A stretch of DNA of 50,781 nt from Hankyongella sp964404985. GTDB lineage: Bacteria > Pseudomonadota > Alphaproteobacteria > Sphingomonadales > Sphingomonadaceae. The stretch spans positions 1 through 50,781 of the forward strand of contig CAYOMD010000018.1 in assembly GCA_964404985.1 (NCBI GenBank), read 5' to 3'. Positions 7,785-16,638 of the stretch are shown one piece after another. The notes beneath the pieces are model-generated. The model was not told where the DNA came from and made no database searches. It worked only from the letters and a program-made list of their open reading frames with translations. Position 1 is the stretch's first letter; each line of letters opens with the position of its first letter. Made by a program: the position numbers and the translations under genes.

Positions 7785-8510
7785 TCAGAGACTGCGCACT
7801 GCGTCGAGGTAGCTTCGGCCGATGCGGAGCATCGTGTCGTCGGCCAGTGCGATCGACCAAACGCCACCGCCCTCATGTCGCAGCTCGCGTACCAGGTCAC
7901 GCCGAATGATCGTCGACCGGTGGATGCGGATGAAGCAGTCAGACGGCAAACGATTGGCCATGCCTTCCATCGTCTCGCGAAGGAGGTGGGAGCGACCGCC
8001 GACCACAACGCGCACGTAGTCGCGCTCGGCCTCAACGCGTTCGACCGCCGCGACTTCGACCCTCACAAGGTCGGAGCGGTGGGGCACCCAGAGGTGATCA
8101 GCAGGGGAGGGGGCATCGCCACGCCGCCCGCCCAGCGCGGCACGAACGCGCTCGATCGCGAGCGCGAAGCGCGCCGTGTCGATGGGCTTGAGCAGGTAGT
8201 CGACCGCGCCGACGTCGAAGGCGGCGAGCGCGTGTTTAGCGAATGCGGTGGTGAACACGACCGCAGGCACGGACCCCGTATTGCCGCCCCGCGGGATGCG
8301 GCGCGCCGTCTCCATGCCATCAATGCCGGGCATGGCGATGTCGAGGAAGACGATGTCGACAGGCATGTCGTGAAGCAGTGCCAGTGCCGCGTCGCCGTTG
8401 TCGGCTTCCCCTGCGACGACTATTCCGGTTTCATTGCACAGCATCCGCAGCAAGCGCCGAGCGGGCGCTTCGTCATCGACGACCAGCGCGCAGAGCGGCC
8501 GCTCAGCCAC
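7785..8510 (-). CDS. LytTR-family response regulator
   Basis: A 241-residue protein. The receiver domain occupies residues 1-120 with the acidic pair in VVDDEAPARR and phospho-acceptor Asp57 in VFLDIAMPG; the conserved Lys is in YLLKPID. The LytTR DNA-binding domain covers residues about 140-240 (VEAERDYVRVVVGGRSHLLRETMEGM, then FIRIHRSTIIRRDLV). GTG 8510 is chosen because it has GGAGG six bases upstream and overlaps the kinase stop by 8 bases; the longer open frame upstream lacks a better start. It is the partner of the adjacent LytS-type kinase. A pair of direct repeats upstream of the kinase (9677-9705) has the spacing usual for LytTR dimers. Confidence 0.88.
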   Translation of the reverse strand: MAERPLCALVVDDEAPARRLLRMLCNETGIVVAGEADNGDAALALLHDMPVDIVFLDIAMPGIDGMETARRIPRGGNTGSVPAVVFTTAFAKHALAAFDVGAVDYLLKPIDTARFALAIERVRAALGGRRGDAPSPADHLWVPHRSDLVRVEVAAVERVEAERDYVRVVVGGRSHLLRETMEGMANRLPSDCFIRIHRSTIIRRDLVRELRHEGGGVWSIALADDTMLRIGRSYLDAVRSL

Positions 8511-9624
8511 GTCCCGCCTCCGGCTCGAGCGGCAGGGTGATTGTGCTGCTCCAGCCATCCTGTATAGGGCGTGCCGTCAGTGTCGCGGTCGGCCCGAACC
8601 GCGCAGCCAGCCTGGCGCGGACGTTGGCGAGGCCGATTCCGGTTGAAGGCCGCCGCGCGTCCGGCATCGCGAGCCGACCGTGAGAGCAGTCGGTGACGTT
8701 CAAGTGGAGCATGGCGCCATCCTGCCACGCACGTACCTTAATCAGGACAGGCGCGGTCGTGCCGCCGAGACCATGCTTCACCGCGTTCTCGATGAGCGGC
8801 TGCAGCAGCAACGACGGAAGCTTCACAGCGTGCAGCTTTGCCGGAACATCGACGGCGACGCGCAGCCGTTCGCCGTAGCGCGCCTGCTCGATCGCAAGGT
8901 AGAGGCGCTGGAATTCCACCTCGTCGGCAAGGTTGACGTCGGCTGCAGGGTCCTCCACGAGGCCGGTGCGGAAGAAGGCAGCGAGGTCGCGGATCATCGC
9001 GCCTGCCGCCTTGGTTTCGCCGCAGGCGACCATCGAGGACAGCGCGTTAAGCGCATTGAAGAGGAAGTGCGGATCGACCTGGAGGCGCAGCATGGCGAGC
9101 CGTGCGTCACGCGCGGCGGCCTCGGCTTCGCCGCGCGCGCGCTCGGCCATACGCACCTCACCGACCACGCCGAGCGCGAGCAGGAAAGCGGCCCAGGCGG
9201 CGAAGAAGAAGTACCAGGTCACAAAGCCGTCGGCGACGGCGGTGCGCAGCACGGCGCCTTCCTCCCAGCGTGCGAGGTCAGGCAGCACTGAAGGCACCGG
9301 AAACCAGCGGTAGAACACAAAGCTGTTGAGCGCCGCGAACAGCAGCGCCGCGGGGATGCACGCTGTGAATGCCGCAGTAACGCGCAGCGCCAGGCGCTGG
9401 CGCGCGACCCGCATGAGACAAAGGTGAATGATCCAGGCCAGTGCAGCGCCAACCGCCGCCATGCCGAGGCGTCGAACGAGCATGCCGCCCTGGTCGGACC
9501 AGTCCATCACCAGTGCGCGGCCGGTCACAAGCACGAGCCACACCGCCCAAAAGCTGGCGATGCTCGCAAGCGCGAGCCGCGCCGGGACGAGGGCAGCGCC
9601 AGACATGACGATCGGACTTTTCAT
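8503..9624 (-). CDS. LytS-type sensor histidine kinase
   Basis: A 373-residue membrane kinase. The first 190 residues contain four or more transmembrane helices (for example LALASIASFWAVWLVLV, LGMAAVGAALAWIIHLCL, AAFTACIPAALLFAAL and FFFAAWAAFLLALGVV). A short coiled segment leads to the His_kinase domain with phospho-acceptor His in QVDPHFLFNALNAL, then a HATPase_c domain (LLQPLIENAVKHGL for the N-box; STGIGLANVRARLAARFG for the G-box). No extracellular sensor domain is visible, so the stimulus may be membrane-borne. ATG 9624 has AGGAGG just upstream. It is translated together with the LytTR regulator and divergent from a serine hydrolase gene. Confidence 0.87.
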   Translation of the reverse strand: MKSPIVMSGAALVPARLALASIASFWAVWLVLVTGRALVMDWSDQGGMLVRRLGMAAVGAALAWIIHLCLMRVARQRLALRVTAAFTACIPAALLFAALNSFVFYRWFPVPSVLPDLARWEEGAVLRTAVADGFVTWYFFFAAWAAFLLALGVVGEVRMAERARGEAEAAARDARLAMLRLQVDPHFLFNALNALSSMVACGETKAAGAMIRDLAAFFRTGLVEDPAADVNLADEVEFQRLYLAIEQARYGERLRVAVDVPAKLHAVKLPSLLLQPLIENAVKHGLGGTTAPVLIKVRAWQDGAMLHLNVTDCSHGRLAMPDARRPSTGIGLANVRARLAARFGPTATLTARPIQDGWSSTITLPLEPEAGRG

Positions 9625-9676
9625 CGTCCTCCTGCGTAGCAGCTTCCGCCACGCTGCAACATGGATCGTGACGACG

Positions 9677-9712
9677 CCGGTCGCGGCAGGGCAACACCGG
9701 TCGCGCGACCGG
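9677..9712. promoter_or_regulatory. Candidate LytTR binding repeats in divergent promoter
   Basis: CCGGTCGCG occurs at 9677-9685 and again at 9697-9705, with an 11-base spacer; the second copy is also the left half of a perfect 16-base palindrome (9697-9712). LytTR regulators commonly bind two 9-base direct repeats separated by about 12 bases. The site lies between the kinase gene (start 9624) and the serine hydrolase gene (start 9771), so it could control both. The sequence differs from classical LytTR sites, hence inference only. Confidence 0.4.
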
Positions 9713-9770
9713 CGACAGCCCATCTGCGTCGCGTCATGGCTTCATCATCATCATGAACGAGGAGCTGATG

Positions 9771-10901
9771 ATGGGATTGAAAATGAAAAGACGGGTGCTG
9801 CTGCTGACAGTGTTGTGCGCCGCTGCACCGGGCCAAGCCGAGCCCTCAATCCCCGGCACAGCACCCCCGCTCGAAGCAGCTTTCAACCGCGCCTCGGCCG
9901 TGCTGAGCAGGGCGCGGCTTCCTGGCGAACTTGTTGTGGCGGATGCAAACGGGGCCGAGCGCGCCGTCGCTTACGGCCTTGCCGACCGCGAGGCGCGCAA
10001 GGCCAATAGGGTTGGTCAGCGCTGGGTCTGGGCGAGCATCACGAAGCAGGTGACGGCGTCGCTGGTCATGCAGGAGGTCGACCGCGGGCGGATTTCGCTC
10101 GACGCAGCCATTGGCACCTTCCTGCCCGGCTTCGGCGGCGACCGTGCCATAACCATCCGTCAGCTGCTCCAGCACCGCTCGGGCCTGCCGAACCCGGCTG
10201 ACACGCCGGCAGTCGACGGCGTGCCTACCTTTTACCGCGAGACTGGCAGCGGCATCGGAAATGCGGCCCGTGCGGCCGGCTTCTGCGCCGGGGCAGCAAA
10301 GCGGCCGCGCGGCGGCGACTGGGAATACAACAACTGCGACTATCTCGTGCTCGGCGCTGTGCTAGAGGCGGTAACCGGCCTGCCCTACGGCCGGCTTGTC
10401 GATGAACGTATCGCCCGGCCGCTCGGGCTCCGATCCCTGCGCCTTGCGCCCGACGGCGCGACGCGCGGCGGTGCCGCTGCAGTGGGCTATGACGGGGCCG
10501 CGCGCGTGGCCGCCGTTAACGTCGCCACGGGCGGCGCGTCCCACGCGCTGACCGGCAGCGCTCGTGATCTAGCGAAGCTCGACCGCGCGCTGATGGCTGG
10601 TCGTCTGTTGTCTCCTCAGGCCCGCGCGACCGCCTGGGCCGGCGACGCGCAGCTCGGGTTCATGGCGCTCGGCGTCTGGTCATTCCCTGCGCGTCTGGAG
10701 GGTTGCGCCGCGCCGGTGCAGATCGTGGAGCGGCGCGGCGACTTCGCGGGCACGCAAGTGCGCAACATCATCGCCCCTGGGCTCGATCGCGCGGTAATCC
10801 TGTTCACCAACGACCAGTCGGTCGAGTTCGGCGAGGTGTGGCAGGGCAAGGGTCTGACCTTCGACCTGCTGTCGGCCGCGCTGTGCCCGGCCAATCCCTG
10901 A
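9771..10901 (+). CDS. Exported serine hydrolase, class C beta-lactamase-like fold
   Basis: A 376-residue protein with a signal peptide (residues about 1-24, ending GQAEP). The SxxK active-site motif is SITKQ near residue 94 and the YxN motif is YNNCDY. HRSGLPNP follows the LLQHRSGLP pattern of the beta-lactamase/esterase EstB and D-Ala-D-Ala carboxypeptidase family. The third motif, usually HTG, is replaced by a region containing GDFAGTQ. It is likely an esterase or DD-peptidase-like hydrolase, not a resistance enzyme. ATG 9771 has AGGAG six bases upstream; two in-frame ATGs lie slightly earlier. It is divergent from the LytS kinase, which suggests it is a target of that two-component system. 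Confidence 0.82.
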   Translation: MGLKMKRRVLLLTVLCAAAPGQAEPSIPGTAPPLEAAFNRASAVLSRARLPGELVVADANGAERAVAYGLADREARKANRVGQRWVWASITKQVTASLVMQEVDRGRISLDAAIGTFLPGFGGDRAITIRQLLQHRSGLPNPADTPAVDGVPTFYRETGSGIGNAARAAGFCAGAAKRPRGGDWEYNNCDYLVLGAVLEAVTGLPYGRLVDERIARPLGLRSLRLAPDGATRGGAAAVGYDGAARVAAVNVATGGASHALTGSARDLAKLDRALMAGRLLSPQARATAWAGDAQLGFMALGVWSFPARLEGCAAPVQIVERRGDFAGTQVRNIIAPGLDRAVILFTNDQSVEFGEVWQGKGLTFDLLSAALCPANP

Positions 10902-10922
10902 ACCCTGTAAGGAGAAGACCCA

Positions 10923-11312
10923 ATGCATCCTGTCGCCAATGCCGCTCTGCTCGGCGTCGCGCTTTGTGCTGCTACAGTTCCCGCGCTCGCGCAGGACAAG
11001 TCGACGCTAGCCGGCAACTGGACCGCCGACCTGCGACCTGAACCGCAGGCACCCGCCTACCCCAAGGCAATGACGCTCACGGTCGCAGCCGATGGCACGC
11101 TGACCGGCAGCTTCTACGAGCACCAGATAGAACGTGGACGCGTCGGCGCGACCAACGGCCGTCCATGCTTTGCATTTCGCACGCAGGACGGAACCGGCCC
11201 GTATCATAGCTCCGGTTGTCTTATGGGCGACCGCATCGAGGGGCAGACGTGGTCGGAAGGGCGGAACTTCATCCTGATGTGGACGGCCACCCGGAACGTC
11301 TTACCTAAGTGA
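10923..11312 (+). CDS. Small exported protein of unknown function
   Basis: A 129-residue protein with a signal peptide (MHPVANAALLGVALCAAT...ALA, residues 1-23) and a mature part of about 105 residues that looks beta-rich: LAGNWTADLRP, MTLTVAADGTLTGSFYEHQIERGR, CFAFRTQDGTGPYHSSGCL and IEGQTWSEGRNFILMWTA. This pattern resembles small calycin-like or NTF-like exported barrels. Two cysteines could form a disulphide. It follows the serine hydrolase by 21 bases with AAGGAG upstream, so both are probably one transcript. Family not recognised. Confidence 0.65.
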   Translation: MHPVANAALLGVALCAATVPALAQDKSTLAGNWTADLRPEPQAPAYPKAMTLTVAADGTLTGSFYEHQIERGRVGATNGRPCFAFRTQDGTGPYHSSGCLMGDRIEGQTWSEGRNFILMWTATRNVLPK

Positions 11313-11714
11313 AGGGTGCTGTCGGCGCAGGATCATGTGCGTACGCCGCCAGTGGCCCTCCAGCTTTGCGCCATCCGCTTACGAAGGGTCCAGCCAGTCA
11401 TTCCTTGTCCTGATGACCGGCCTGTTGCTTGTCACACGTCAGCGAGGAGCGCCGATGGCATCCAATATCGGGTCTTGCTCCGATGGCAGAGCGTGTTCAG
11501 CCGATATCGCGCCTACCACTGACTGGCCCCCGCGGGCTCCCTCGATTTGATGTAGAGTCTGCCCCACGCTGCATGGATCCCTCGGCCATCCTGGTTCACA
11601 ATCGCGAGGGATGGGGTCCTGACCCATAGCTACCTAGAAAGCTACCTAGAGCTCTGAGTGATCAGCCCAGTGCAGTAGAGTATGATCCTAAGACCTTGTA
11701 TTTATTCGAGAATT
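11313..11714. other. Intergenic stretch between accessory region and tRNA-Lys
   Basis: No convincing gene. Near its right end are a near-palindrome (ATGGGGTC...GACCCAT, about 11611-11627) and two copies of AGCTACCTAGA (11628-11638 and 11640-11650). The short open frames do not resemble known proteins. The stretch adjoins the 3' end of the tRNA, where an integrase attachment site would be expected, but no integrase gene is visible here. Confidence 0.4.
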
Positions 11715-11790
<76 letters not shown>

Positions 11791-11936
11791 ATCGCCATGC
11801 GGGTGCCGCGCATCACGGGCAGCGCATCCGTCAAGAGGCGAGGCGGTTAACAGAGTCAGGATGCGCTGTCCAGCGGTATTTGCGCGCGCATAGCTGAGGA
11901 ATTGGCGGCAGGCAGCTTGGGGGAATGCCTGAACTT

Positions 11937-12046
11937 GCCCACCCCGGTGCTGCGCACCACCCCTCCCGCAAGCGGGAGGGGAGAGAGAAGGAATGAGCCC
12001 ACCCCGGTGCTGCGCACCACCCCTCCCGCCAGCGGGAGGGGAGAGA
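11937..12046. repeat. Two direct copies of a 50-bp palindromic repeat, 60-bp period
   Basis: A unit of 50 bases occurs at 11937-11986 and 11997-12046 with one mismatch. Each holds two hairpins: GGTGCTGCGCACC (GGTGC/GCACC) and CCCCTCCCGC-NAGCGGGAGGGG. This type of short GC-rich hairpin repeat is scattered between genes in many sphingomonads. It lies immediately downstream of rodA, so it may help end that transcript. Confidence 0.85.
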
Positions 12047-12055
12047 CAGGTCACG

Positions 12056-13177
12056 CTACGGGCGCGAGTCCTGGTTGAGCGGGTCGTCGCGGTTGAGCGC
12101 GATGTTGAGCAGCAGGCCGATCGCGATCATCATGGTCAGCATGGAGGAGCCGCCCCAGGACACCATCGGCAGCGGGATGCCAACCACCGGCAACAGCCCG
12201 GTCACCATGCCCATGTTGACGCCGACATAGCTGAAGATCGTGGCGGACAGGCCCGCTGCCGCCAGCCGGCCGAACTGCGACTGCGCGGTGACCGCAACCC
12301 ACAGGCTCCAGCCGATCAGCACGCCGTAAAGCGCCAGCAGCACCACACCCCCTGCCCACCCCCACTCCTCCACCAGGACGGAAAAAATGAAGTCCGTGTG
12401 GATTTCCGGCAGGAACTTCAGGTGGCTTTGCGTGCCCTCCAGATAGCCCTTGCCGAACAGCCCGCCCGAGCCGATGGCGATCTTTGACTGGGTGATATGG
12501 TAGCCGGCCCCCAGCGGGTCGCGCTCGGGGTCGAGGAAGGTCAGCACCCGGTTCTTCTGGTGCGGCAGCAGAAACGGCCAGGCCAGCGGCCCGACCGCCG
12601 CGACTGCCCCTATGCTGCCGATGAACCACCAGCGGTTGAGGCCGGCCAGAAACATCACAGCCGCACTGGCCGCCAGCATGAGCACCGCCGTGCCGAGGTC
12701 CGGCTGCACCAGCACCACCAGGGTCGGCACGAACACCAGCACCAGCGCCGGGGCGAGCCGGTAGATGTCGTTCACATGGACACGCGCGAGCTGGTGGTAA
12801 TAGCGCGCCAGCGCCAGCACCAGAGCGATCTTGGTGAGCTCGGAGGGTTGCAGCCGGATGAACCCGAGGTCGATCCAGCTCTGCGCGCCGCCTGCCGTGT
12901 AGCCGAGCGCCACAACGCCCAGCAGCAGCAGCAGGCAGCCCAGCAGCGCCGGGTAGGCCAGCGTGAACAGCAGGCGCAGATCGAGGGCGGCAATCGCCAG
13001 CATCACCGGCAGGATGGCGAGGAACCGCACGCCTTGCGGGCGGGCCCAGGGTGTCCAGCTGCCACCGGCAACTGAAAACAACAGGGTCAGGCCGATACCG
13101 GTCAAAGCGGCCAGCACGCCGACAATCGGCCAGGCGATGTGCTGCAACCGGTCCGGGATCGAGCGCGGCGGGCTCAT
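12056..13177 (-). CDS. rodA: Rod-shape SEDS peptidoglycan polymerase RodA
   Basis: A 373-residue polytopic membrane protein of the SEDS family with about ten transmembrane helices. Family signatures are visible: GGAQSWIDLGFIRLQPSELTK in the middle, VQPDLGTAVLM, and the C-terminal GIPLPMVSWGGSSML. RodA is the glycosyltransferase of the elongasome and works with PBP2 in lateral wall growth. Its ATG overlaps the mrdA stop (ATGA), so it is translated directly after PBP2; it is the last gene of the mre operon. Length matches the family (about 370). Confidence 0.97.
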   Translation of the reverse strand: MSPPRSIPDRLQHIAWPIVGVLAALTGIGLTLLFSVAGGSWTPWARPQGVRFLAILPVMLAIAALDLRLLFTLAYPALLGCLLLLLGVVALGYTAGGAQSWIDLGFIRLQPSELTKIALVLALARYYHQLARVHVNDIYRLAPALVLVFVPTLVVLVQPDLGTAVLMLAASAAVMFLAGLNRWWFIGSIGAVAAVGPLAWPFLLPHQKNRVLTFLDPERDPLGAGYHITQSKIAIGSGGLFGKGYLEGTQSHLKFLPEIHTDFIFSVLVEEWGWAGGVVLLALYGVLIGWSLWVAVTAQSQFGRLAAAGLSATIFSYVGVNMGMVTGLLPVVGIPLPMVSWGGSSMLTMMIAIGLLLNIALNRDDPLNQDSRP

Positions 13178-15009
13178 AGCGGCGCGTCCGGGGCTTGCGC
13201 TGCGGCCAGTGTTTCAGCGTCGCGCGCGAACAGGAAGTTCATGATGTCGCGCGCAACCGGGGCCGCCACCTTGGAGCCGGAGCCGCCGTGGTCCACAATG
13301 ATCGCGCAGGCATAGCGTGGCTGGTCGACCGGGGCGAAGCAGACGAACAGCGCATGGTCGCGCTGCTTCCACGGCAGGTCCTCGTTACGGCGTACGCCAC
13401 TGCGGCGCTCGGCCATGGTGATGCGGCGCACCTGTGCCGTGCCGGTCTTGCCGGCCATGAGAACGCCACTCTCCAGCCGTGCTGCGCGCGCGGTGCCCCC
13501 GCCCCGGTTCACGACGTCCGCCATGGCGTTGCGCACGAAGGCCAGATGTTCCGGGTTGATGCCGAGCGGCGGCGGCGCAGAGCGGGACGGATCGCGGACC
13601 AGATGCGGCTGCAGTGCGAGGCCGGAGGCCAGGCGCGCCACCATCACGCCCAGTTGCAGCGGGGTTGTCAGCAGATAGCCCTGCCCGATCGAATAGTTGA
13701 TGGTGTCCCCTGTCTGCCAGGCGGCATCATAGCGCCGGCGCTTCCATGCGGCATCCGGCACCAGGCCGGACTTCTGCGACGGGATCGGCAGGTCGTACGT
13801 CTCTCCGAGGCCCAGCTTGCGCGCCATGGCGGCGATAGCCTCCGCGCCGATGCGTCGGCCGGTGACATAGAAGTAGGTGTCGCAACTGCTGTAGATGCCG
13901 GATGCCATGTCGACCCGGCCATGGCCGCGCCGCCGCCAGCAGTGAAACGTGTGGCGACCGAGCCGGTAGCGCCCGTTGCAGACCACGCTGTCGGTCGTGG
14001 GGACGCCTGCCTCAAGCGCCGCCAGTGCCACCGCCATCTTGAAGGTAGAGCCGGGCGGATATTGCCCCTGCACCGGCTTGTTGAGCAGCGGGTGGCGTTC
14101 GTCGCTGAGCAGCGCGCGCCATTCCGTGGTCGAGATGCCGCCGATGAAGCTGTTGGGGTCGAACCCCGGCACTGCGGCGAGCGCCAGAATATCCCCGGTC
14201 GGCGCATCGACCACGATCACCGAGGCGGACTCGCCGGCCAGCCGTTCCTGCACGAAGCGTTGCAGGTCGCGGTCGATGGTCAGGGTCAACGGTGGCGGGA
14301 TTTTGCTGTCGGTGCGTGCCAGATCGCGGATGATGCGGCCACGGGCATTCACCTCGACCTTGGCGACACCGGCAGTGCCGCGCAGGCGCTCCTCCAGTGC
14401 CTCCTCCATGCCGCCTTTGCCAACCGCAAAGCCCGGCGCGCGGAACACCGGGTCGTCCGCCGCCTCGATCTGCGCCTCGGTCGGCGGGCCGACATAGCCG
14501 AGCAGGTGCGCAAACGCTGCCCCTTCGGGGTAGCTGCGGGTGAACAGTTGCACCGGCTGAATGCCGGGCAGCTCTGGCAGGCGCACGCTGATGGCGGCAA
14601 AGGCCTCCCAGTCGAGATCGGCTGCGATTTCAACCGGCTGGAAACCGGCCTGGCGACCCGCAGCGCGCTTGATGCGGGCGCGCTCCTCGTCCGTCACCGG
14701 GTAGATCGCTGCCAGCCGGTCGAGTGCTGCGTCGATGTCGCCGGCCTCCTCCGGGATCATGGTGAGGCGAAAGGCATTGCGGTTGAGCGCCAGCGGCTTG
14801 CCCGCGCGGTCGTAGATCACGGCGCGCGACGGCGGGATCAGCCGGAGTGCCACCCGGTTGTCCTCGGCCAGCAGTTTGTATTCATCGGTCTTGAACAGCG
14901 AGAGATAGGCCAGCCGCCCTGCCAGCGAGAGACCAAACAGCCCCTGCGCGCCGGCGATCAGCAGGGCGCGGCGGTGAAACAGGCGCAGGCGGTCTGCTTC
15001 GGTCTGCAT
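13174..15009 (-). CDS. mrdA: Penicillin-binding protein 2 (elongasome transpeptidase)
   Basis: A 611-residue class B PBP. It has one N-terminal membrane anchor (RRALLIAGAQGLFGLSLAGRL), a dimerisation/pedestal domain (residues 40-220) and a transpeptidase domain. The active-site SxxK is in PPGSTFKMAVAL, the SxN motif is in YSSCDTYFY or the nearby INYSIGQGY region, and KTG is in MAGKTGTAQVRR. It crosslinks new peptidoglycan along the cell side and partners RodA. It follows mreD by 3 bases and overlaps rodA by 4. Length is normal for PBP2 (600-640). Confidence 0.96.
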   Translation of the reverse strand: MQTEADRLRLFHRRALLIAGAQGLFGLSLAGRLAYLSLFKTDEYKLLAEDNRVALRLIPPSRAVIYDRAGKPLALNRNAFRLTMIPEEAGDIDAALDRLAAIYPVTDEERARIKRAAGRQAGFQPVEIAADLDWEAFAAISVRLPELPGIQPVQLFTRSYPEGAAFAHLLGYVGPPTEAQIEAADDPVFRAPGFAVGKGGMEEALEERLRGTAGVAKVEVNARGRIIRDLARTDSKIPPPLTLTIDRDLQRFVQERLAGESASVIVVDAPTGDILALAAVPGFDPNSFIGGISTTEWRALLSDERHPLLNKPVQGQYPPGSTFKMAVALAALEAGVPTTDSVVCNGRYRLGRHTFHCWRRRGHGRVDMASGIYSSCDTYFYVTGRRIGAEAIAAMARKLGLGETYDLPIPSQKSGLVPDAAWKRRRYDAAWQTGDTINYSIGQGYLLTTPLQLGVMVARLASGLALQPHLVRDPSRSAPPPLGINPEHLAFVRNAMADVVNRGGGTARAARLESGVLMAGKTGTAQVRRITMAERRSGVRRNEDLPWKQRDHALFVCFAPVDQPRYACAIIVDHGGSGSKVAAPVARDIMNFLFARDAETLAAAQAPDAPL

Positions 15010-15012
15010 CGG

Positions 15013-15564
15013 TCAGTTGGTGTCCAGCGGTGGTATCCAGCGATCTATAGCCCAACGCTGGACGGGCGCACACAGCCCACTGACCAGCGGGTACGCCAGC
15101 GCGCTCGAGAGAGTCTGGAACAGAAACGGCTGCGGATCGAGGGCATAGCCAGCAAGGGACAACAATGACCAGGTCATCGCCGCAAACAGCGCCAGCGTAG
15201 GGATCGCAACCGCCCAGGCGAAAATGAACGGACGGGCCGCAAAGGCCGCATACTGGGAACCAACCAGTGCTGCCATCACCAGGAGCAGCGTTGCGTTCAA
15301 CCCGAACGGCGTGCCCATCCAGACATCGAGTACCAGCCCGAAGGCAAAGGCCAGTGGTGGTGGCATCAGGTCCGGGCGGTGCGTGCTCCAGTGATAGACG
15401 CACAGCGCGCCCCAGTGCGGCCAGAACGGCCCGGAGACAAACAACGGCACAGCAACCAGCGTTGAGATGCCCAGCGACACGATGACCGGGATGCTGGCAC
15501 GTACCCGGCGGGCATACTCGGCGAGCTGCTCTTCCCGGGTGCGCAGTGCGCGTGGCGCGGTCAT
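15013..15564 (-). CDS. mreD: Rod shape-determining protein MreD
   Basis: A 183-residue membrane protein with five to six hydrophobic helices (IPVIVSLGISTLVAVPLF, PPLALAFGLVLDVWMGTPFG, FAWAVAIPTLALFAAMT). The DVWMGTPFGLN segment corresponds to the conserved D..xG.pfG..al motif of MreD. It helps tether the MreBCD-PBP2-RodA complex. Its ATG overlaps the mreC stop. MreD is poorly conserved, so position in the operon is the strongest evidence. Confidence 0.93.
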   Translation of the reverse strand: MTAPRALRTREEQLAEYARRVRASIPVIVSLGISTLVAVPLFVSGPFWPHWGALCVYHWSTHRPDLMPPPLAFAFGLVLDVWMGTPFGLNATLLLVMAALVGSQYAAFAARPFIFAWAVAIPTLALFAAMTWSLLSLAGYALDPQPFLFQTLSSALAYPLVSGLCAPVQRWAIDRWIPPLDTN

Positions 15565-16568
15565 TGCGGCGTCTCCACCGGCCTGTCGGTTGGTGGAGTG
15601 CCGTCCGTCACAGGCTCAGGCAGGCTCGGGCATATCTTGACCGGCGGACAGATGGCCAGGTCCAGCGGCCGGCTGATGAAGGGCGACGGCACAAGGCCTT
15701 GCGGAGCGGCTGCAGGGCCGCGCGCGTGCGCCTCAGGCAGGTAAGGCGCGTAGACCATTACGAGATCAAGCCCGTTCGGATTGGCAAGCGGCTGTGCCCG
15801 GGCCTCCAGCGGACCGGCGGTGGTGACGACCCCAACCGGGATTCCGGGAGGAAACACCCCGCCCTGCCCGCTCGTCACCAGCCGATCCCCTGGCTGCAGC
15901 GGCGTGGTGCCGGATATGTAGCGGACAGAGAGTTCGATATCGCTCAAACCCTCGGCCATCGCCGTCTGTCCGGTGCGTTGCACCAGCACAGGCACGCGGC
16001 TGTCCGCATCAGTGATCAGCAGCACGCGCGCAGACGTCCCCCCGACCTCGATAATCCGCCCGACGAGACCGCGCGCATCACGGGCCGGCTGCCCCACCCG
16101 CAAGCCGCGCCCCACGCCGCCGGCAATAATGGCCAGCCGCGCCGGCGCGCTGGGGCTGGCACCGACGATGCGGAACGCCCCGATCCGGCGCACCGGAATA
16201 TCCTGCAGGCCGGTCAGCGCACGCAGCTCGGCATTCTCGCGCTTCAGGGTGTTGAACTGCTCGACGACCTCGCGGCTGCGGGCAACTTCCTGTTCCAGCG
16301 CACGGTTCTGGGTGCGCACCGCCAGGTAGCTCTGCACCCACTGGCTGGCTGTATTGACGGCCTCGAACGGCGCACGGGCCAGAGACAGCATCGGCCCCAG
16401 CGAGTCGATGGCAAGGCCGCGCAACTGGCGTGCCCCCGGAAAGTCACGCCCGCCGGAGAACAGGAGTCCCAGGCCGATCAGCAGCAGGGCCGCAAGGGTC
16501 CCGCGCTGGATCAGCCAGCTCCACCGCTGGCGCGGGGACCCGCTCTGGCGCTGCCCGTAGGTCGGCAT
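15561..16568 (-). CDS. mreC: Rod shape-determining protein MreC
   Basis: A 335-residue protein with a short cytoplasmic tail, one transmembrane helix near residues 20-40 (GTLAALLLIGLGLLFSGG), a coiled coil (about 70-110, VRTQNRALEQEVARSREVVEQFNTL) and the beta-barrel MreC domain (VGQPARDARGLVGRIIEVGG, LVTSGQGGVFPPGIPVGVV). The last 60 residues are a Pro-rich, probably disordered periplasmic tail. It scaffolds the elongasome in the periplasm. It starts 70 bases after mreB and overlaps mreD by 4 bases. Confidence 0.95.
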   Translation of the reverse strand: MPTYGQRQSGSPRQRWSWLIQRGTLAALLLIGLGLLFSGGRDFPGARQLRGLAIDSLGPMLSLARAPFEAVNTASQWVQSYLAVRTQNRALEQEVARSREVVEQFNTLKRENAELRALTGLQDIPVRRIGAFRIVGASPSAPARLAIIAGGVGRGLRVGQPARDARGLVGRIIEVGGTSARVLLITDADSRVPVLVQRTGQTAMAEGLSDIELSVRYISGTTPLQPGDRLVTSGQGGVFPPGIPVGVVTTAGPLEARAQPLANPNGLDLVMVYAPYLPEAHARGPAAAPQGLVPSPFISRPLDLAICPPVKICPSLPEPVTDGTPPTDRPVETPQ

Positions 16569-16638
16569 GAATGTGCAAGCTCTTGGGCGTAATGAGGCCC
16601 TGTGTCGGGCGATTGTGCGGCGCGGTCAAGGCCCGCCG

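Noticed and set aside
9771..10901. Acquired beta-lactamase resistance gene
   Set aside because: SxxK and YxN fit the broad esterase/DD-peptidase family, but the third active-site motif is not that of AmpC and the sequence resembles esterase-like relatives.
11937..12046. CRISPR-like array
   Set aside because: Only two units, each internally palindromic, with 10-base gaps instead of spacers and no cas genes.
13195..15168. Plus-strand frame of about 650 codons opposite mrdA and mreD
   Set aside because: Antisense shadow of two clearly assigned genes; no motif recognised.
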